The notes beneath the pieces are model-generated. The model did not search any database, was not told the DNA's origin, and was given only the letters and a program-made list of their open reading frames with translations. From contig NZ_JAEULO010000018.1 of NCBI RefSeq assembly GCF_016793705.1, forward strand, positions 60,976 to 124,975: 64,000 bases of DNA. The letters are read 5' to 3'. This stretch comes from Tabrizicola sp. (GTDB lineage: Bacteria > Pseudomonadota > Alphaproteobacteria > Rhodobacterales > Rhodobacteraceae). Of this stretch, positions 44,277-54,328 are shown piece after piece. Each line of letters starts with the position of its first letter. Position 1 is the first letter of the stretch. The position numbers and the translations under genes were made by a program.

Positions 44277-45052
44277 GACGAGAAGAACACCTCGGTCAGG
44301 ACGTAGTTCGCCGCGAGGATCAGGACCGAGGCCGAGACCACGGCGGATTTCGTCGCCGCCCCCACGCCCTGCGCCCCCCGGGCCGAATTCATCCCGTGAT
44401 AGCAACCCATCAGCGCCACGATGAAACCGAAGACCGCGCCCTTGACCAGCCCGGAACCCACGTCCCAGGCCTCCAGAAAATCGACCGTATTCTTGAGGTA
44501 GGCGGCGGAGTTGAAGTCGAGCCTTGTGATGCCGACCAGCCAGCCGCCCATGATGCCGATGGCATCGCCGGTGGCGACCAGCACCGGCATTGCCAGGGTC
44601 GCGGCCACGACACGGGGAACGGCCAGGTATTTCAGTGGGTTGGTGGACAATGTGACCAAAGCGTCGATCTGCTCCGTCACCTTCATCGTGCCGATCTCGG
44701 CTGCGATGGACGACGCCACCCGCGCGGCGACCATCAGGCCCCCGAGTACCGGGCCAAGCTCGCGCGTCATGCCGATGGCGACGATGGAGGGCACGACGGA
44801 TTCGGCGTTGAAGCGTGACCCGCCGGCATAGATCTGCAAGGCCAGCGCACCGCCGGTGAAGATCGCGGTCAGGCCGACGACGGGCAGCGAATACCAGCCG
44901 ATCTGCAGGAGCGAGACGCCGAGTTCGCGCAGGTAGAAGGGCGGACGCAGCAAATGCCCAAGGATGGAGGCGGCGAAAAGCGCCACACGGCCCACGGCGG
45001 CGATGGCCTGCAACACCGGGCGGCCGATGCCGCCAAGGGTGCCGGAAATCAT
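44273..45052 (-). CDS. mlaE: MlaE, permease of the Mla/MCE lipid transporter
   Basis: The 259-residue MlaE/DUF140 permease pairs with MlaF. Family motifs are [36 protein letters not shown] and [15 protein letters not shown], with about five helices. It overlaps alr upstream and mlaF downstream by 4 nt each, forming a tightly coupled alr-mlaE-mlaF unit. Length is normal. Confidence 0.93.
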   Translation of the reverse strand: MISGTLGGIGRPVLQAIAAVGRVALFAASILGHLLRPPFYLRELGVSLLQIGWYSLPVVGLTAIFTGGALALQIYAGGSRFNAESVVPSIVAIGMTRELGPVLGGLMVAARVASSIAAEIGTMKVTEQIDALVTLSTNPLKYLAVPRVVAATLAMPVLVATGDAIGIMGGWLVGITRLDFNSAAYLKNTVDFLEAWDVGSGLVKGAVFGFIVALMGCYHGMNSARGAQGVGAATKSAVVSASVLILAANYVLTEVFFSS

Positions 45053-46098
45053 GCCGGACGTTCCTGATAGCGGCGGGTATAACGCGCGCCAAGCGCCGTC
45101 AGCAGTTCGTAGCCGATGGTGCTTGCAATGTCGGCCAGCACATCGACCGGCTGGTTCGGGCCGATGATGTCGAGACTTCTCGGTACTTCGGGCAGGTCGG
45201 TGATGTCGACGGTGATCATGTCCATCGAGACCCGGCCCACCAGTGGGCAGGCGGTGTCGCCATCCCAGAGCTGCGCCCGGTTCGACAAGGTGCGCGGCAG
45301 CCCGTCGGCATAGCCCGCCGCAAGCGTGGCGATGACCGAGGGGCGCGTCGCGGTCCAGCTCGCGGCATAGCCCACCGTTTCGCCCTCGCTCACCTCGCGG
45401 GTCTGGATCACCGGCAGCGAGAGGGTCAGCGCCGGGATCGCCGCCTCATAGGGCCGCCCGCCAAAAAGCCCCACGCCGGGGCGGGTCAGGTCGAAATGAT
45501 AGCGCGGCCCGAGGAGGATGCCCCCCGTCGCCGCAAGGCTGCGCGGCAGGCCGGTGCCGTCGGTCATCTCGTGGAAGGCCTTGAGCTGCGCCTCGTTCAG
45601 CGCATGATCCGGCTCGTCGGCGCAGGCGAGGTGGCTCATGAGCAGCTCCGGCCCGGCCTCGACCAGGATCGGCGCGACCGCCTGCCATTCCAGCATCTCG
45701 ACGCCCAGCCGGTTCATCCCGGTGTCGAGCTGCACCCCGAACGGATGGCCGGGCAGCGATTCGAGGTGCCGGGTGATCTGGTCCAGGCTGTTCAGCATCG
45801 GCGTCAGGTCGAGATCGTGGATCATCTCGGTATCGCCGGCCATATGGCCGGACAGGACCGCGATCTGCGGCCCCGGCCCCAGCGCCTGACGGACTGCCGC
45901 GCCTTCCTCGGCCGCGGCGACAAAGAAGCGCCGGGCGCCCGCATTGGCCAGCGCGCGGGCCACCCGGGTCACGCCCAGCCCGTAGGCGTCGGCCTTCACC
46001 ACGGCAGCCGTCTGCACGCCGCCGCCGGTCATCCGGTCCAGCGCGCGCCAGTTCGCCGCAATGGCGTCGAGGTCGATGGTCAGGGTTCCGGTTGCCAT
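45049..46098 (-). CDS. alr: Alr, alanine racemase
   Basis: The 349-residue PLP enzyme makes D-alanine for peptidoglycan. The PLP lysine is Lys35 in [10 protein letters not shown]. The second catalytic residue, Tyr, lies in [15 protein letters not shown], and [14 protein letters not shown] is the dimer-interface motif. Length is at the short end of the family. First gene of the alr-mlaE-mlaF unit and divergent from the P-type ATPase gene. Confidence 0.95.
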   Translation of the reverse strand: MATGTLTIDLDAIAANWRALDRMTGGGVQTAAVVKADAYGLGVTRVARALANAGARRFFVAAAEEGAAVRQALGPGPQIAVLSGHMAGDTEMIHDLDLTPMLNSLDQITRHLESLPGHPFGVQLDTGMNRLGVEMLEWQAVAPILVEAGPELLMSHLACADEPDHALNEAQLKAFHEMTDGTGLPRSLAATGGILLGPRYHFDLTRPGVGLFGGRPYEAAIPALTLSLPVIQTREVSEGETVGYAASWTATRPSVIATLAAGYADGLPRTLSNRAQLWDGDTACPLVGRVSMDMITVDITDLPEVPRSLDIIGPNQPVDVLADIASTIGYELLTALGARYTRRYQERPA

Positions 46099-46210
46099 GC
46101 GGCTGTTTCGACCGGGGCGAAGGCCTGGTCAAGGGGGAAACTCCCGGCGGGGCGGGCGCTTGCCCTTTCCCGCCCCCTGCGCGACGGTGGGACGAACGCA
46201 GGAGGCCGGT

Positions 46211-48112
46211 GTGAGCACACAGTCCCACGACCATGAAGAAGACGAGGAAGCGGGGCTCTATCTGACCGTCCTGTGCTGGGCGGGCCTGGGCCTTGCGGCG
46301 CTTCATGCCTTCCTGCAACCGCTGCCGCAGGGGCTGGTCTGGGCCTCGCTCGGCCTCGCCTACCTGACGGGCGGCATCCCGCCCTTGCGCACCGCGCTTT
46401 CCGAGTTGTGGCACGAGCGGCGGCTCGACATCGACCTCCTCATGGTGGTGGCGGCCCTTGCGGCGGCTGCGGTCGGCGCGGCGCTGGAGGGGGCGGTGCT
46501 GCTGGCGCTGTTTTCGCTCTCGCATACGCTGGAGCACCGCTCGATGGGCAAGGCCCGCCGCGCGGTCGAGGCGCTGATGCATCTCCGGCCCGAGACGGCG
46601 CTTCTCGAAGGCCCCGAGGGTGTGGTCGAGGTGCCGGTCGCAGATCTGGTCCCCGGCGAGCGGGTGATCCTGCGCCCCGGCGCGCGGGTGCCGGTGGACG
46701 GGCGCGTCGTCGTGGGTTCGGGGCATCTGGACGAAAGCACCGTCACCGGCGAATCGGCGCCGGTCCGCAAGGTGCCGGGCGATCCGGTCCACGAGGCAAC
46801 GGTGAACCTCGACGGCGTCCTCACGGTCGAGGTCCTGCGCGGACTGGAGAGCAGCACCGTTGCGCAGATGATCAGGCTCGTTACCGAGGCACAGGCACAG
46901 AAGGCACCCTCAGAGCGGTTCTCCGACTGGTTCGGTCAGCGTTACACCATCGCCGTCTTCGTCGGGTCCTTCCTGTCGTGGTTCGCCTTCCGCTTCATCG
47001 GCCACGCCCCCGGCGAAGCGCTTTACCGCGCGGCGACGCTTCTCGTCGCGGCCAGCCCTTGCGCGGTGGTGATCTCGGTCCCCGCAGCGATTCTCTCGGC
47101 CTTGTCGGCGGCGGCGCGGGGCGGGGTGCTCTTCAAGGGCGGCGCGGCGCTGGAGGGCCTGGCCGAGGTCAGGACCTTCGCCTTCGACAAGACCGGCACG
47201 CTGACCACCGGCCTTGCCTCGGTGACGAATGTCGTCGCGCTGGAGGGGGACGAGGCGGCCTTCCTCGCGCTGGCCGCCGGGCTTGAGGCGCAGTCCGAAC
47301 ACCCCATCGCCGCGGCCATCCGGCGCGAGGGGGGTGAACGCGGGGTCGCGCCGGTTCCGGTGGACGACGTTCGCGCCCATCCCAGCGAGGGGATCACCGG
47401 GCAGGATGCCGAGGGGCCGGTCTGGGCCGGAAACGCACGGATGCTGGCGGCGATGGGGGCGACACTCCCCGAGACCCTCGCCCCGCTTGCGGACGGGTCC
47501 GAAACGCTGGTCCTCGTCGGTCGCGGCTCCCGCGTCCTGGGCGGGGTGACAGTTGCCGACGAACCCCGCGCCACCGCCGCCGAGGCCTTACACGACCTGA
47601 AGGCGGGGGGCCGCACCGATATCCTCATGATGACGGGCGACCGCGCCCCGGTGGCCGCCCGGATCGGCGCGCAACTCGGCCTCGCACCAGGGGAAATCCA
47701 TGCGGGCCTCCTGCCGGGCGACAAGGTGAAGCTGGTCGATGGCGCCGCGCAGCGTGGCAAGGTCGCCTTCATCGGCGACGGGGTGAACGACGCTGCCGCC
47801 CTCGCACGCGCCGATGTCGGCGTGGCGATGGGGGTCGCAGGCAGCGAGGTCGCCCTGCAAGCCGCCGATGTCGCGCTGATGGCCGAGGATCTGCGCAAAC
47901 TCGCCGCCGCCCGCGCGCTCTCCCGCCGCGCGGCAGGGGTGATCCGGCAGAATCTCGCGATCTCCATCGGGGCAATGGCGCTTCTGGTCACGGGCAGCCT
48001 GTTCTTCGACCTGCCGCTGCCGCTTGCCGTACTGGGCCATGAGGGCGGCACGCTTCTCGTCGTGCTGAACGGGTTACGCCTCTTGGCCGACCCGATCCGG
48101 GCGCGGTCCTAG
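46211..48112 (+). CDS. P1B-4-type heavy-metal ATPase
   Basis: A 633-residue metal-exporting P-type ATPase. Asp326 in FDKTGTLTTG is phosphorylated. The membrane metal motif is Ser282-Pro283-Cys284 and the last helices contain HEGGT (His610). SPC together with HEGGT marks the P1B-4 group, whose members export Co(II), Fe(II) or Zn(II). There is no N-terminal HMA domain, only a short His/acidic start (SHDHEEDEEAG). GTG 46211 with GGAGG upstream is the start; an in-frame ATG at 46061 lies inside alr on the other strand. It splits the usual dnaB-alr neighbourhood and meets dnaB tail to tail with a 4-nt overlap. Confidence 0.9.
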   Translation: MSTQSHDHEEDEEAGLYLTVLCWAGLGLAALHAFLQPLPQGLVWASLGLAYLTGGIPPLRTALSELWHERRLDIDLLMVVAALAAAAVGAALEGAVLLALFSLSHTLEHRSMGKARRAVEALMHLRPETALLEGPEGVVEVPVADLVPGERVILRPGARVPVDGRVVVGSGHLDESTVTGESAPVRKVPGDPVHEATVNLDGVLTVEVLRGLESSTVAQMIRLVTEAQAQKAPSERFSDWFGQRYTIAVFVGSFLSWFAFRFIGHAPGEALYRAATLLVAASPCAVVISVPAAILSALSAAARGGVLFKGGAALEGLAEVRTFAFDKTGTLTTGLASVTNVVALEGDEAAFLALAAGLEAQSEHPIAAAIRREGGERGVAPVPVDDVRAHPSEGITGQDAEGPVWAGNARMLAAMGATLPETLAPLADGSETLVLVGRGSRVLGGVTVADEPRATAAEALHDLKAGGRTDILMMTGDRAPVAARIGAQLGLAPGEIHAGLLPGDKVKLVDGAAQRGKVAFIGDGVNDAAALARADVGVAMGVAGSEVALQAADVALMAEDLRKLAAARALSRRAAGVIRQNLAISIGAMALLVTGSLFFDLPLPLAVLGHEGGTLLVVLNGLRLLADPIRARS

Positions 48113-49611
48113 AATCCCACGTCCGGCCCGCCCTGACCCTGCCAGGGCCGGGCGAGGTTGCCGAAGCGGGTGAAGCGGCCCTCGAACGAAAGCTCCACCG
48201 TGCCGATCGGGCCGTGGCGCTGCTTGCCGATGATGACCTCGGCCTTGCCATGCACCGATTCCATCAGCGCCTGCCACTGCGCCATCTTCTCCAGCTCGTG
48301 GTCGCCCGGCTTCTCGCGCTCGCGGTAATATTCCTCGCGGAACACGAACATCACCACGTCGGCGTCCTGCTCGATCGACCCCGATTCCCGCAGGTCGGAA
48401 AGCTGCGGGCGCTTGTCGTCGCGGCTTTCAACGGCGCGGGAAAGCTGCGACAGCGCGATGACCGGGATGTTCAGTTCCTTCGCAATCGCCTTCAGCCCCT
48501 GTGTGATCTCGCTGACTTCCTGCACCCGGTTGTCCTTGGACGAGCCCTTCAGAAGCTGCAGGTAGTCGACGATCAGCACGTCCAGCCCATGGGTGCGCTT
48601 CAGCCGCCGCGCCCGGGCCGCGACCTGGCTGATCGGCAGGGCGGGCGTGTCGTCGATATACAGCGGACAGGCCTCCAGCGCCTTCGCGGCCTCGACGAAG
48701 CGGCGGAACTCCTGTTCAGTCATGTCGCCCCGGCGGATCTGTTCGGACGGCACTTCGGCGGCTTCGGAGAGGATTCGCGCGGCCAGCTGTTCGGCGCTCA
48801 TCTCCAGGCTGAAAAACCCGACCACGCCGCCTTCGACAGACCCTTCGGTGCCATCCGGCAACCGGCCCCGCTTGTGCGCCTTGGCGATGTTGAAGGCGAT
48901 GTTGGTGGCAAGCGAGGTCTTGCCCATCGACGGACGCCCCGCAAGGATCAGAAGGTCGGAAGAGTGCAGCCCGCCCAGTTTCTTGTCCATGTCGATCAGG
49001 CCGGTGGAGATGCCCGCCAGCCCGCCGTCGCGCTGGTAGGCGGCATTGGCCACGTTAACAGCGTCCGTTACTGCCTTGAGAAAGCTCTGGAACCCACGTT
49101 CGGCAACACCCTGCTCGCCCAGCTTGTAGAGCCGCTGCTCCGCCTCGATGATCTGGTCCTTCGGCTCTGACGCCACCTCGACTTTCGCCGCCTGCGCCGC
49201 GATGTCGCGACCCAGCTGGATCAGTTCGCGCCGCACCGCGAGGTCGTAGATCATCTGCGCATAGTCCCGCGCGGCATAGGCCGAGATCGCCGCTCCGGCG
49301 AGCCGAACCAGGTAGGCAGGCCCGCCCAGCTGTTTCAGCCCGTCGTCATCCTCCAGGAACGCCTTCAGCGTGACGGGCGAGGCCAGCGCGTTCTTCTGGA
49401 TGCGCGCGGCGGCGATCTCGAAGATGCGATGGTGCACGGGATCGAAGAAATGCTCGGCCCGGACCAGCGACGAGATGCGGTCGAACACATCGTTGTTTGT
49501 CAAAATTGCGCCCAGCAGCTGCTGCTCGGCCTCGATATTGTGCGGCAGGACCTCGGCGTCGGGTGCGGGTTGCGCCGGAACCATGGGTCGTAGCGCGGTG
49601 ATCTCGGTCAT
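48109..49611 (-). CDS. dnaB: DnaB, replicative DNA helicase
   Basis: The 500-residue hexameric helicase unwinds DNA at the replication fork. N-terminal domain: [19 protein letters not shown]. RecA-like core: Walker [11 protein letters not shown], Walker [11 protein letters not shown], arginine finger and DNA loop region [20 protein letters not shown]. No intein interrupts the Walker region, a common insertion site. ATG 49611 was taken; the in-frame upstream extension is arginine-rich and lacks family similarity. Confidence 0.97.
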   Translation of the reverse strand: MTEITALRPMVPAQPAPDAEVLPHNIEAEQQLLGAILTNNDVFDRISSLVRAEHFFDPVHHRIFEIAAARIQKNALASPVTLKAFLEDDDGLKQLGGPAYLVRLAGAAISAYAARDYAQMIYDLAVRRELIQLGRDIAAQAAKVEVASEPKDQIIEAEQRLYKLGEQGVAERGFQSFLKAVTDAVNVANAAYQRDGGLAGISTGLIDMDKKLGGLHSSDLLILAGRPSMGKTSLATNIAFNIAKAHKRGRLPDGTEGSVEGGVVGFFSLEMSAEQLAARILSEAAEVPSEQIRRGDMTEQEFRRFVEAAKALEACPLYIDDTPALPISQVAARARRLKRTHGLDVLIVDYLQLLKGSSKDNRVQEVSEITQGLKAIAKELNIPVIALSQLSRAVESRDDKRPQLSDLRESGSIEQDADVVMFVFREEYYREREKPGDHELEKMAQWQALMESVHGKAEVIIGKQRHGPIGTVELSFEGRFTRFGNLARPWQGQGGPDVGF

Positions 49612-49831
49612 CTCTGCCTCCTGCCGGCGCCTTCTCTGCCCGATCCGCAGGGTGGTCCGCAATCCCGGAACAACTCTGTGGAAAAGGTGGGGCGACTCGC
49701 ATCTGATTGTTTGCTCTGGCGGTCAGCCTACCACATCTTGACCGCTCGCGTGCGATGTAACGATTCCTTGTCAGTTTTCCCCAGATCGGCCCACAGACCT
49801 GCCCCCCGCTATTTCGGCGGTTGCCGCAGCG

Positions 49832-50512
49832 TCAGGCAGGTTTCCGCGCGTCCTGCCAGGCGCGCGGCGCCCTGAGGAAGTTTTCCACTTCCGCCAGCGT
49901 CGCGGCATCGAAGGCGCCTTGCGCCCGGGCCTCGGCCAGCACGTCCCACCAGGTGCAGAGGTGGTGCAGCTTCACCCCATGTGCGCCGAGCTTCGCCTCG
50001 GTGTCGGCGAAAATGCCATAGTAGAAGATCACCGCCGTATGGCCGCAACTGGCCCCCGTCTCGCGGATCGCGTCGACGAAGCTCAGCTTCGAGCCGCCGT
50101 CGGTTGTCAGGTCCTCGACCAGCAGCACTCGCTGACCTTCGGTCATCGCGCCCTCGATCCGCGCGTTGCGGCCATAGCCCTTGGGCTTCTTGCGGACATA
50201 GGTCATCGGCAGCGCCAGCCGCTCGGCCACCAGAGCCGCGAAGGGGATGCCCGCCGTCTCGCCGCCCGCGATGTTGTCGAAGGCTTCGAATCCCGCCTCG
50301 CGCATCACCGTCACGGCCAGGAAGTCCATCAGGGTCGACCGGATGCGCGGGTAGCTGATCAGCTTGCGGCAGTCGATGTAGGTGGGGCTGGGCAGGCCCG
50401 AGGCGAGCGTGAAGGGCGTCTCGGCGTTGAAATGCACCGCCTTGATTTCCAGCAGTGCGCGCGCGGTGAGGCGGGCAATTTCGTCCTTGGGCGGGAAGGT
50501 CGAGGGGATCAT
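49832..50512 (-). CDS. pyrE: PyrE, orotate phosphoribosyltransferase
   Basis: The 226-residue enzyme converts orotate and PRPP to OMP in pyrimidine synthesis. The PRPP-binding motif is [14 protein letters not shown], and the flexible catalytic loop is [15 protein letters not shown]. The Thr-Ser-Gly-like N-terminal region is [15 protein letters not shown]. It lies downstream of pyrC on the same strand, with an 83-nt gap that holds a repeated hairpin-forming sequence. Confidence 0.95.
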   Translation of the reverse strand: MIPSTFPPKDEIARLTARALLEIKAVHFNAETPFTLASGLPSPTYIDCRKLISYPRIRSTLMDFLAVTVMREAGFEAFDNIAGGETAGIPFAALVAERLALPMTYVRKKPKGYGRNARIEGAMTEGQRVLLVEDLTTDGGSKLSFVDAIRETGASCGHTAVIFYYGIFADTEAKLGAHGVKLHHLCTWWDVLAEARAQGAFDAATLAEVENFLRAPRAWQDARKPA

Positions 50513-50535
50513 TCTGCGGTCCTTTCGGGCGGGGC

Positions 50536-50599
50536 TCGTCGTGCGCCTTCGGCTTCTCCTCGCAAGCGACGAGTGACGAAGTCATCGAGGAGCGGTCAG
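50536..50599. repeat. repeat copy in the pyrC-pyrE gap
   Basis: Shares a 20-nt identical block (TCGTGCGCCTTCGGCTTCTC) and a GACGAAGTC block, both followed by gaGGAGCGG-like ends, with 63392-63477. CTCGTCG (50536-50542) pairs with CGACGAG (50568-50574). A second dispersed family, distinct from the AAATATCC repeats. It overlaps the last codon of pyrC. Confidence 0.65.
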
Positions 50600-51636
50600 G
50601 TCACGACGTGCCAATGCACGGGGAATCCGGGGTCGAAGACGGTCACGGGCCCGGCCTCCGAGACGATCTTCGCAGGCCACACGCAGGGCTCGACCCGCTT
50701 CTCCAGCGTGACCGTGCCCTTGTTCACCGGCAGCCGGTAGAAGGCCGGGCCGTTCCGCGAAGCAAACCCCTCCAGCTTGTCCAGCGCGCCCTCTTCCTCG
50801 AAGACATGCGCCAGCAGCGACAGCGTGTTCGTCGCCGTGAAGCAGCCCGCGCAGCCGCAGGCATGTTCCTTCAGCGCATCGACATGCGGGGCGCTGTCGG
50901 TCCCCAAAAAATACCGGGGCGAGCCCGAGGTCGCGGCCTTGCGCAGCGCCAGCCGGTGCTTTTCGCGCTTCGCCACCGGCAGGCAATAGTAATGTGGCTT
51001 GATCCCGCCCGCGAGGATATGGTTGCGGTTGATGATCAGGTGATGCGTCGTGATCGTCGCGGCCAATTTGTCCCCGCCCTCCGCCGCATAGGCCACGCCC
51101 TCTTCGGTGGTGATATGCTCCATCACCACCCGCAGCTCGGGCAAGCGGCGGCGCAGGGGGGCCAGGATCGTGTCAATGAACACCGCCTCGCGGTCGAAGA
51201 TATCGACGCTGCTGTCCGTCACCTCACCATGCGCACAAAGCGGCAGGCCGATCCGCGCCATCGTCTCCAGGACCGGCATCACCTTCCCCAGATCGCGCAC
51301 GCCCGAATGGCTGTTGGTCGTCGCCCCCGCCGGGTAAAGCTTCACCGCCTTGACCAGGCCCGACGCCGCTGCACGCTCCACATCCGCCGGGTCGGTGCCC
51401 TCGGTCAGGTAGAGCGTCATCAAGGGCTCGAACCCCATCCCCTGCGGCAGGGCGGCCAGGATGCGGTCGCGATACCCCACCGCATCGTCCAGCGTCACCA
51501 CCGGCGGCACCAGGTTCGGCATGATGATCGCGCGGGCGAAATGCCGGGCGGTTTCCGGCAGCACCGCCTGCAGCATCGCGCCGTCGCGCAGGTGCAGGTG
51601 CCAGTCGTCGGGGCGGGGCAGGGTGATCGCTTGCAT
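50596..51636 (-). CDS. pyrC: PyrC, dihydroorotase
   Basis: The 346-residue class II dihydroorotase closes the dihydroorotate ring. Metal ligands: [13 protein letters not shown] near the N-terminus, the carboxylated lysine in [19 protein letters not shown], and [13 protein letters not shown] with the catalytic Asp. ATG 51636 is used; the in-frame ATG at 51714 lies next to the divergent lprI-like promoter. Upstream of pyrE. Confidence 0.95.
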   Translation of the reverse strand: MQAITLPRPDDWHLHLRDGAMLQAVLPETARHFARAIIMPNLVPPVVTLDDAVGYRDRILAALPQGMGFEPLMTLYLTEGTDPADVERAAASGLVKAVKLYPAGATTNSHSGVRDLGKVMPVLETMARIGLPLCAHGEVTDSSVDIFDREAVFIDTILAPLRRRLPELRVVMEHITTEEGVAYAAEGGDKLAATITTHHLIINRNHILAGGIKPHYYCLPVAKREKHRLALRKAATSGSPRYFLGTDSAPHVDALKEHACGCAGCFTATNTLSLLAHVFEEEGALDKLEGFASRNGPAFYRLPVNKGTVTLEKRVEPCVWPAKIVSEAGPVTVFDPGFPVHWHVVT

Positions 51637-51725
51637 GACCCGGCAGGTAACGCAAACCCGCCCCTGTTTCCAGTGGCATCGCGCGGCCCGATGCGACAGG
51701 ATCGCCGCAGACAACGGAGTTCAGG

Positions 51726-52124
51726 ATGTTCCGCGCGTTTCTCGTCTTCACCTGCCTCACGCTTCCCGCCGCCGCGCAAGACATCGACTGCGCGAATGCC
51801 GTCACCCAGCAGGACATGAACCAATGTGCCTACGAGGACTGGGAAGCCGCCGATGCAGAGCTGAACGCCGCCTACAAACGCGCCATGACGCTTCTTGCCG
51901 GATGGGACGCCGACCTGCCCGAGACCGAAAAGGGCGCCGCCACCGCGTTGAAAGAGGCGCAACGCGCCTGGATCACCTTCCGCGACAAGGCCTGCGAGGT
52001 CGAGGGCTACGCGATGCGGGGCGGGTCGGCCGAGCCGCTTGTCGTTTACGGCTGTATGCGCCAGTTGACCGAAGACCGCGCCGGGCAGTTGAATGCCCTC
52101 GTCGACGCCTACGGCAATTTCTAG
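51726..52124 (+). CDS. LprI/DUF1311-family exported protein
   Basis: A 132-residue protein with signal peptide MFRAFLVFTCLTLPAAAQ and mature start DIDCANAVTQQDMNQCAYEDWEAADAELN. The paired cysteines (IDCAN, NQCAY, KACEVEG, YGCMRQ) and the RAWITFRDKACE motif are the DUF1311/LprI pattern. LprI of Mycobacterium inhibits lysozyme; for proteobacterial members this is only suggestive. Periplasmic. It ends in a 4-nt convergent overlap with the next gene. Confidence 0.88.
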   Translation: MFRAFLVFTCLTLPAAAQDIDCANAVTQQDMNQCAYEDWEAADAELNAAYKRAMTLLAGWDADLPETEKGAATALKEAQRAWITFRDKACEVEGYAMRGGSAEPLVVYGCMRQLTEDRAGQLNALVDAYGNF

Positions 52125-53038
52125 GCCGTCTCGCCTGTCAGTTCCGCCAGCCGCCGGGCAAACCTTGGCGCGTTCAGCCGCGACGTGACCGACCGGCAGA
52201 TCTTGATCTCGCGCTTCGGATGCCCCGAGAGCCGTGCCGCCGCCAGCACCGCGCCGAGGTAGCTGCCGTTCGACCGCCGCCCGCGCCAGAGCCAGGAGAA
52301 ACGGTCGGCCGACATCTTCCCCTCCATCGCCGCTTCCAGGATCCGGTCCAGCACCTTCATCTCGCGCAAGGTGTCCTCGGTCCCCTCGCCGGTATAGCGG
52401 GCGTTGAGAGGCGTCACCCAGGGCCGCTGGAACAGCGCCGCGTGCATCGCGTCGGGCTGGTGCAGCGGGTCATGGATCAGCCAGACTTTCGCAGCACTTT
52501 CCGTCATGTCCGGCGCATAGCCGTAACGCCCGCGGAAGTTGATCCGCCGGGCGATCCGGTGGCGCTCGTCCCATCCCGCCAGCGCCGGGTCCAGCGTCGC
52601 GCGCGGGGCGACCAGCACCAGTTCCGCCTGCGGCGCGGTGATCGAATAGGCCGCCGCCGCATAGCCCGCGGCCCCCGCGCCGTAGAACACCACGCGGTCG
52701 AAATCCTCGAGGAACCCGTCATCGGCCAGCCGGTCGAAATAGCGGAACACCGCCGGGTCGCGCCACCAGGTCTCGCCCTCGGCGAGGATGGTCAGGATCG
52801 ACCACCCCCGGTTCAGCGCCAGGTCGAAATGCTCGGGCAGCTTGGTCTCGCGCTCGCGCAGGCTTGCTGCATCCTCGAATGTGACCAGAAGCATCGGCTG
52901 CTCTTCGGCGAAGAAGGCATAGTGCTTGTCCCCCAGCGGCAGAAAATCGCCATCTCCCTCTGCGATCTTCAGCATCGGGCGCTGCCAGTCGGGCGGCCGG
53001 GCGGGGTTCGTCATGGTCAGGGCGTCGACTTTGGTCAT
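52121..53038 (-). CDS. unrecognised protein with alpha/beta-hydrolase-like GxGxxG segment
   Basis: A 305-residue soluble protein. Homologs in Rhodobacteraceae are, as I recall, often labelled phosphoadenosine phosphosulfate reductase, but no PAPS-reductase motif or CGLH-type cysteine is visible. The segment VVFYGAGAAGYAAAAYS has the shape of a hydrolase nucleophile elbow with Ala in place of Ser. Later segments ATLDPALAGWDERH and KVWLIHDPLHQPD follow that fold's strand pattern. It may be a non-catalytic hydrolase-fold protein (inference). Start could also be ATG 53014. Next to a GT2 glycosyltransferase on the same strand. Confidence 0.6.
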   Translation of the reverse strand: MTKVDALTMTNPARPPDWQRPMLKIAEGDGDFLPLGDKHYAFFAEEQPMLLVTFEDAASLRERETKLPEHFDLALNRGWSILTILAEGETWWRDPAVFRYFDRLADDGFLEDFDRVVFYGAGAAGYAAAAYSITAPQAELVLVAPRATLDPALAGWDERHRIARRINFRGRYGYAPDMTESAAKVWLIHDPLHQPDAMHAALFQRPWVTPLNARYTGEGTEDTLREMKVLDRILEAAMEGKMSADRFSWLWRGRRSNGSYLGAVLAAARLSGHPKREIKICRSVTSRLNAPRFARRLAELTGETA

Positions 53039-53198
53039 CTTCGGGCTCGGTTCCCGGACTCTGGCGAGAGATTGCGACCTCTACAAGGCCTTGAGGTGGA
53101 AACATTCGCCCATGATTCGCTCTTCAAGCGTGCTTTCGCGCATCATTGAGCGGCAGTAACAACCAAAGGTTGCAATGCCGCCGCAATCCGTACCCAGC

Positions 53199-54224
53199 TC
53201 AGGAACGACCGATGTGGGGCTTCCAGATCGACTCGGCCTCGGTACGGTCCAGGACCCGCGTGGGTCCCGACATGAGAAGCTGACCGTAGAGACTGCGCCA
53301 GGCATCCTCTGCCATCAGCGCCCGGAAGCGCGCGTGACGCCAGTCCACCGACGCGCTGTGCAGCGCCCCGAGCGCCGGATCGGACAGCAGCCCGGCACGC
53401 AGGCCGCGGCTGTCCAGTTTCAGGATCGAGCGGTCCTCCTCGGCACTGAAGTTCCGGTCCACCCAGTAGCCTGCATCAAGGCCTGCATCGGCGTGCACCG
53501 CCCGCCCACGGTCGCGCTTCAGAAGGAAACTTTGCACCGCCCCCAGGGGATAGTGGTTCAGCTGCACCAGCGCGGTATGGTCCCGCCCGACGTCCGAGAA
53601 GATCCGCCCCCGGTGGAACCCTGCCGGAAGCGTGCGCCCGGACCCGTCGAACCAGCGCTGCCCTGCCATCCGCCCTGCGACGGGCGCGCGCGGGCGATGC
53701 ACGCCCAACTTGGCATAGCTGCCGTCATTCCGGACCAGTGTCTTGAACATGAGCGCCCGCCAGGGCCAGTGCAGCAGCGTCGGCGCGGCGCGGGTAAAGG
53801 TCTCGGTCACCGCGTCATCGCGGTAGTCCACCACCCCCGCATTGCCGAAGAGCCTCCAGGTCAGGGTGATCGCCGTCGCCCCGGGCAGCGTCGCCAGCAG
53901 CGCGGGGATCGTCCGGTCGCCGACATGGACGTTCACGAATTCGTCGATGTCGAGCGGCAAAAGCCAGTCCGCCATCGTCACCAGCGGATGCCGGTCCGCC
54001 TGCTTCAGCGCTGCCCATTGCGGCCCCTCGGAATGGGGGCCGGGATTGCGGACATGCGCGAGCCAGCCAAGCTCTGCCAGCCGGTCCAGCATGGCTTCGG
54101 TGCCGTCATCGCAATCGTTGGAAAAGACGAGGAAATCCGTGACGCCACAGGCCCGGTGATGCGCCAGCCATTCCAAGAGGAAGGCGCCCTCGTTCTTCAC
54201 GCACAGGACGACCGTGATCTTCAC
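53199..54224 (-). CDS. GT2-type glycosyltransferase
   Basis: A 341-residue glycosyltransferase of the Glyco_tranf_2_4 type: VVLCVKNEGAFLLEWLAHH at the N-terminus, the DxD-containing LDIDEFVNVHVGDRTIPAL, and WRLFGNAG. It is a paralog of the N-terminal domain of the fusion protein in the suf operon (4342-6012): both share KNE-FLLEW, DEF-NVHVGD and W-R-FG. It has no methyltransferase part. Cytoplasmic, probably acting on a surface polysaccharide or glycolipid; the acceptor is unknown. Confidence 0.82.
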   Translation of the reverse strand: MKITVVLCVKNEGAFLLEWLAHHRACGVTDFLVFSNDCDDGTEAMLDRLAELGWLAHVRNPGPHSEGPQWAALKQADRHPLVTMADWLLPLDIDEFVNVHVGDRTIPALLATLPGATAITLTWRLFGNAGVVDYRDDAVTETFTRAAPTLLHWPWRALMFKTLVRNDGSYAKLGVHRPRAPVAGRMAGQRWFDGSGRTLPAGFHRGRIFSDVGRDHTALVQLNHYPLGAVQSFLLKRDRGRAVHADAGLDAGYWVDRNFSAEEDRSILKLDSRGLRAGLLSDPALGALHSASVDWRHARFRALMAEDAWRSLYGQLLMSGPTRVLDRTEAESIWKPHIGRS

Positions 54225-54235
54225 CGCAGCAGCGC

Positions 54236-54273
54236 TTTCATACTGGCCAAAATATCCCCGCCGGAGGCCCCGT
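54236..54273 (+). repeat. stem-loop intergenic repeat, subtype A
   Basis: Head TTTCATACTGGCC, core AAAATATCCCCGCCGGAGGC, followed by a GTCGCCCGACAAGGGCGC stem region. It lies between the GT2 gene and gcdH, opposite to their transcription. Confidence 0.7.
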
Positions 54274-54328
54274 CGCCCGACAAGGGCGCGCCGGTCAGGG
54301 GGTTAGCATGACCGGCGCCAGGGCCAAA

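Noticed and set aside
49612-49831. DnaA box or replication origin near dnaB
   Set aside because: Only a single one-mismatch resemblance (TGTGGAAAA) is seen and there is no cluster of boxes or AT-rich unwinding region.
52121-53038. Phosphoadenosine phosphosulfate reductase
   Set aside because: No PAPS-binding loop or catalytic cysteine motif is visible; the label does not match the sequence.
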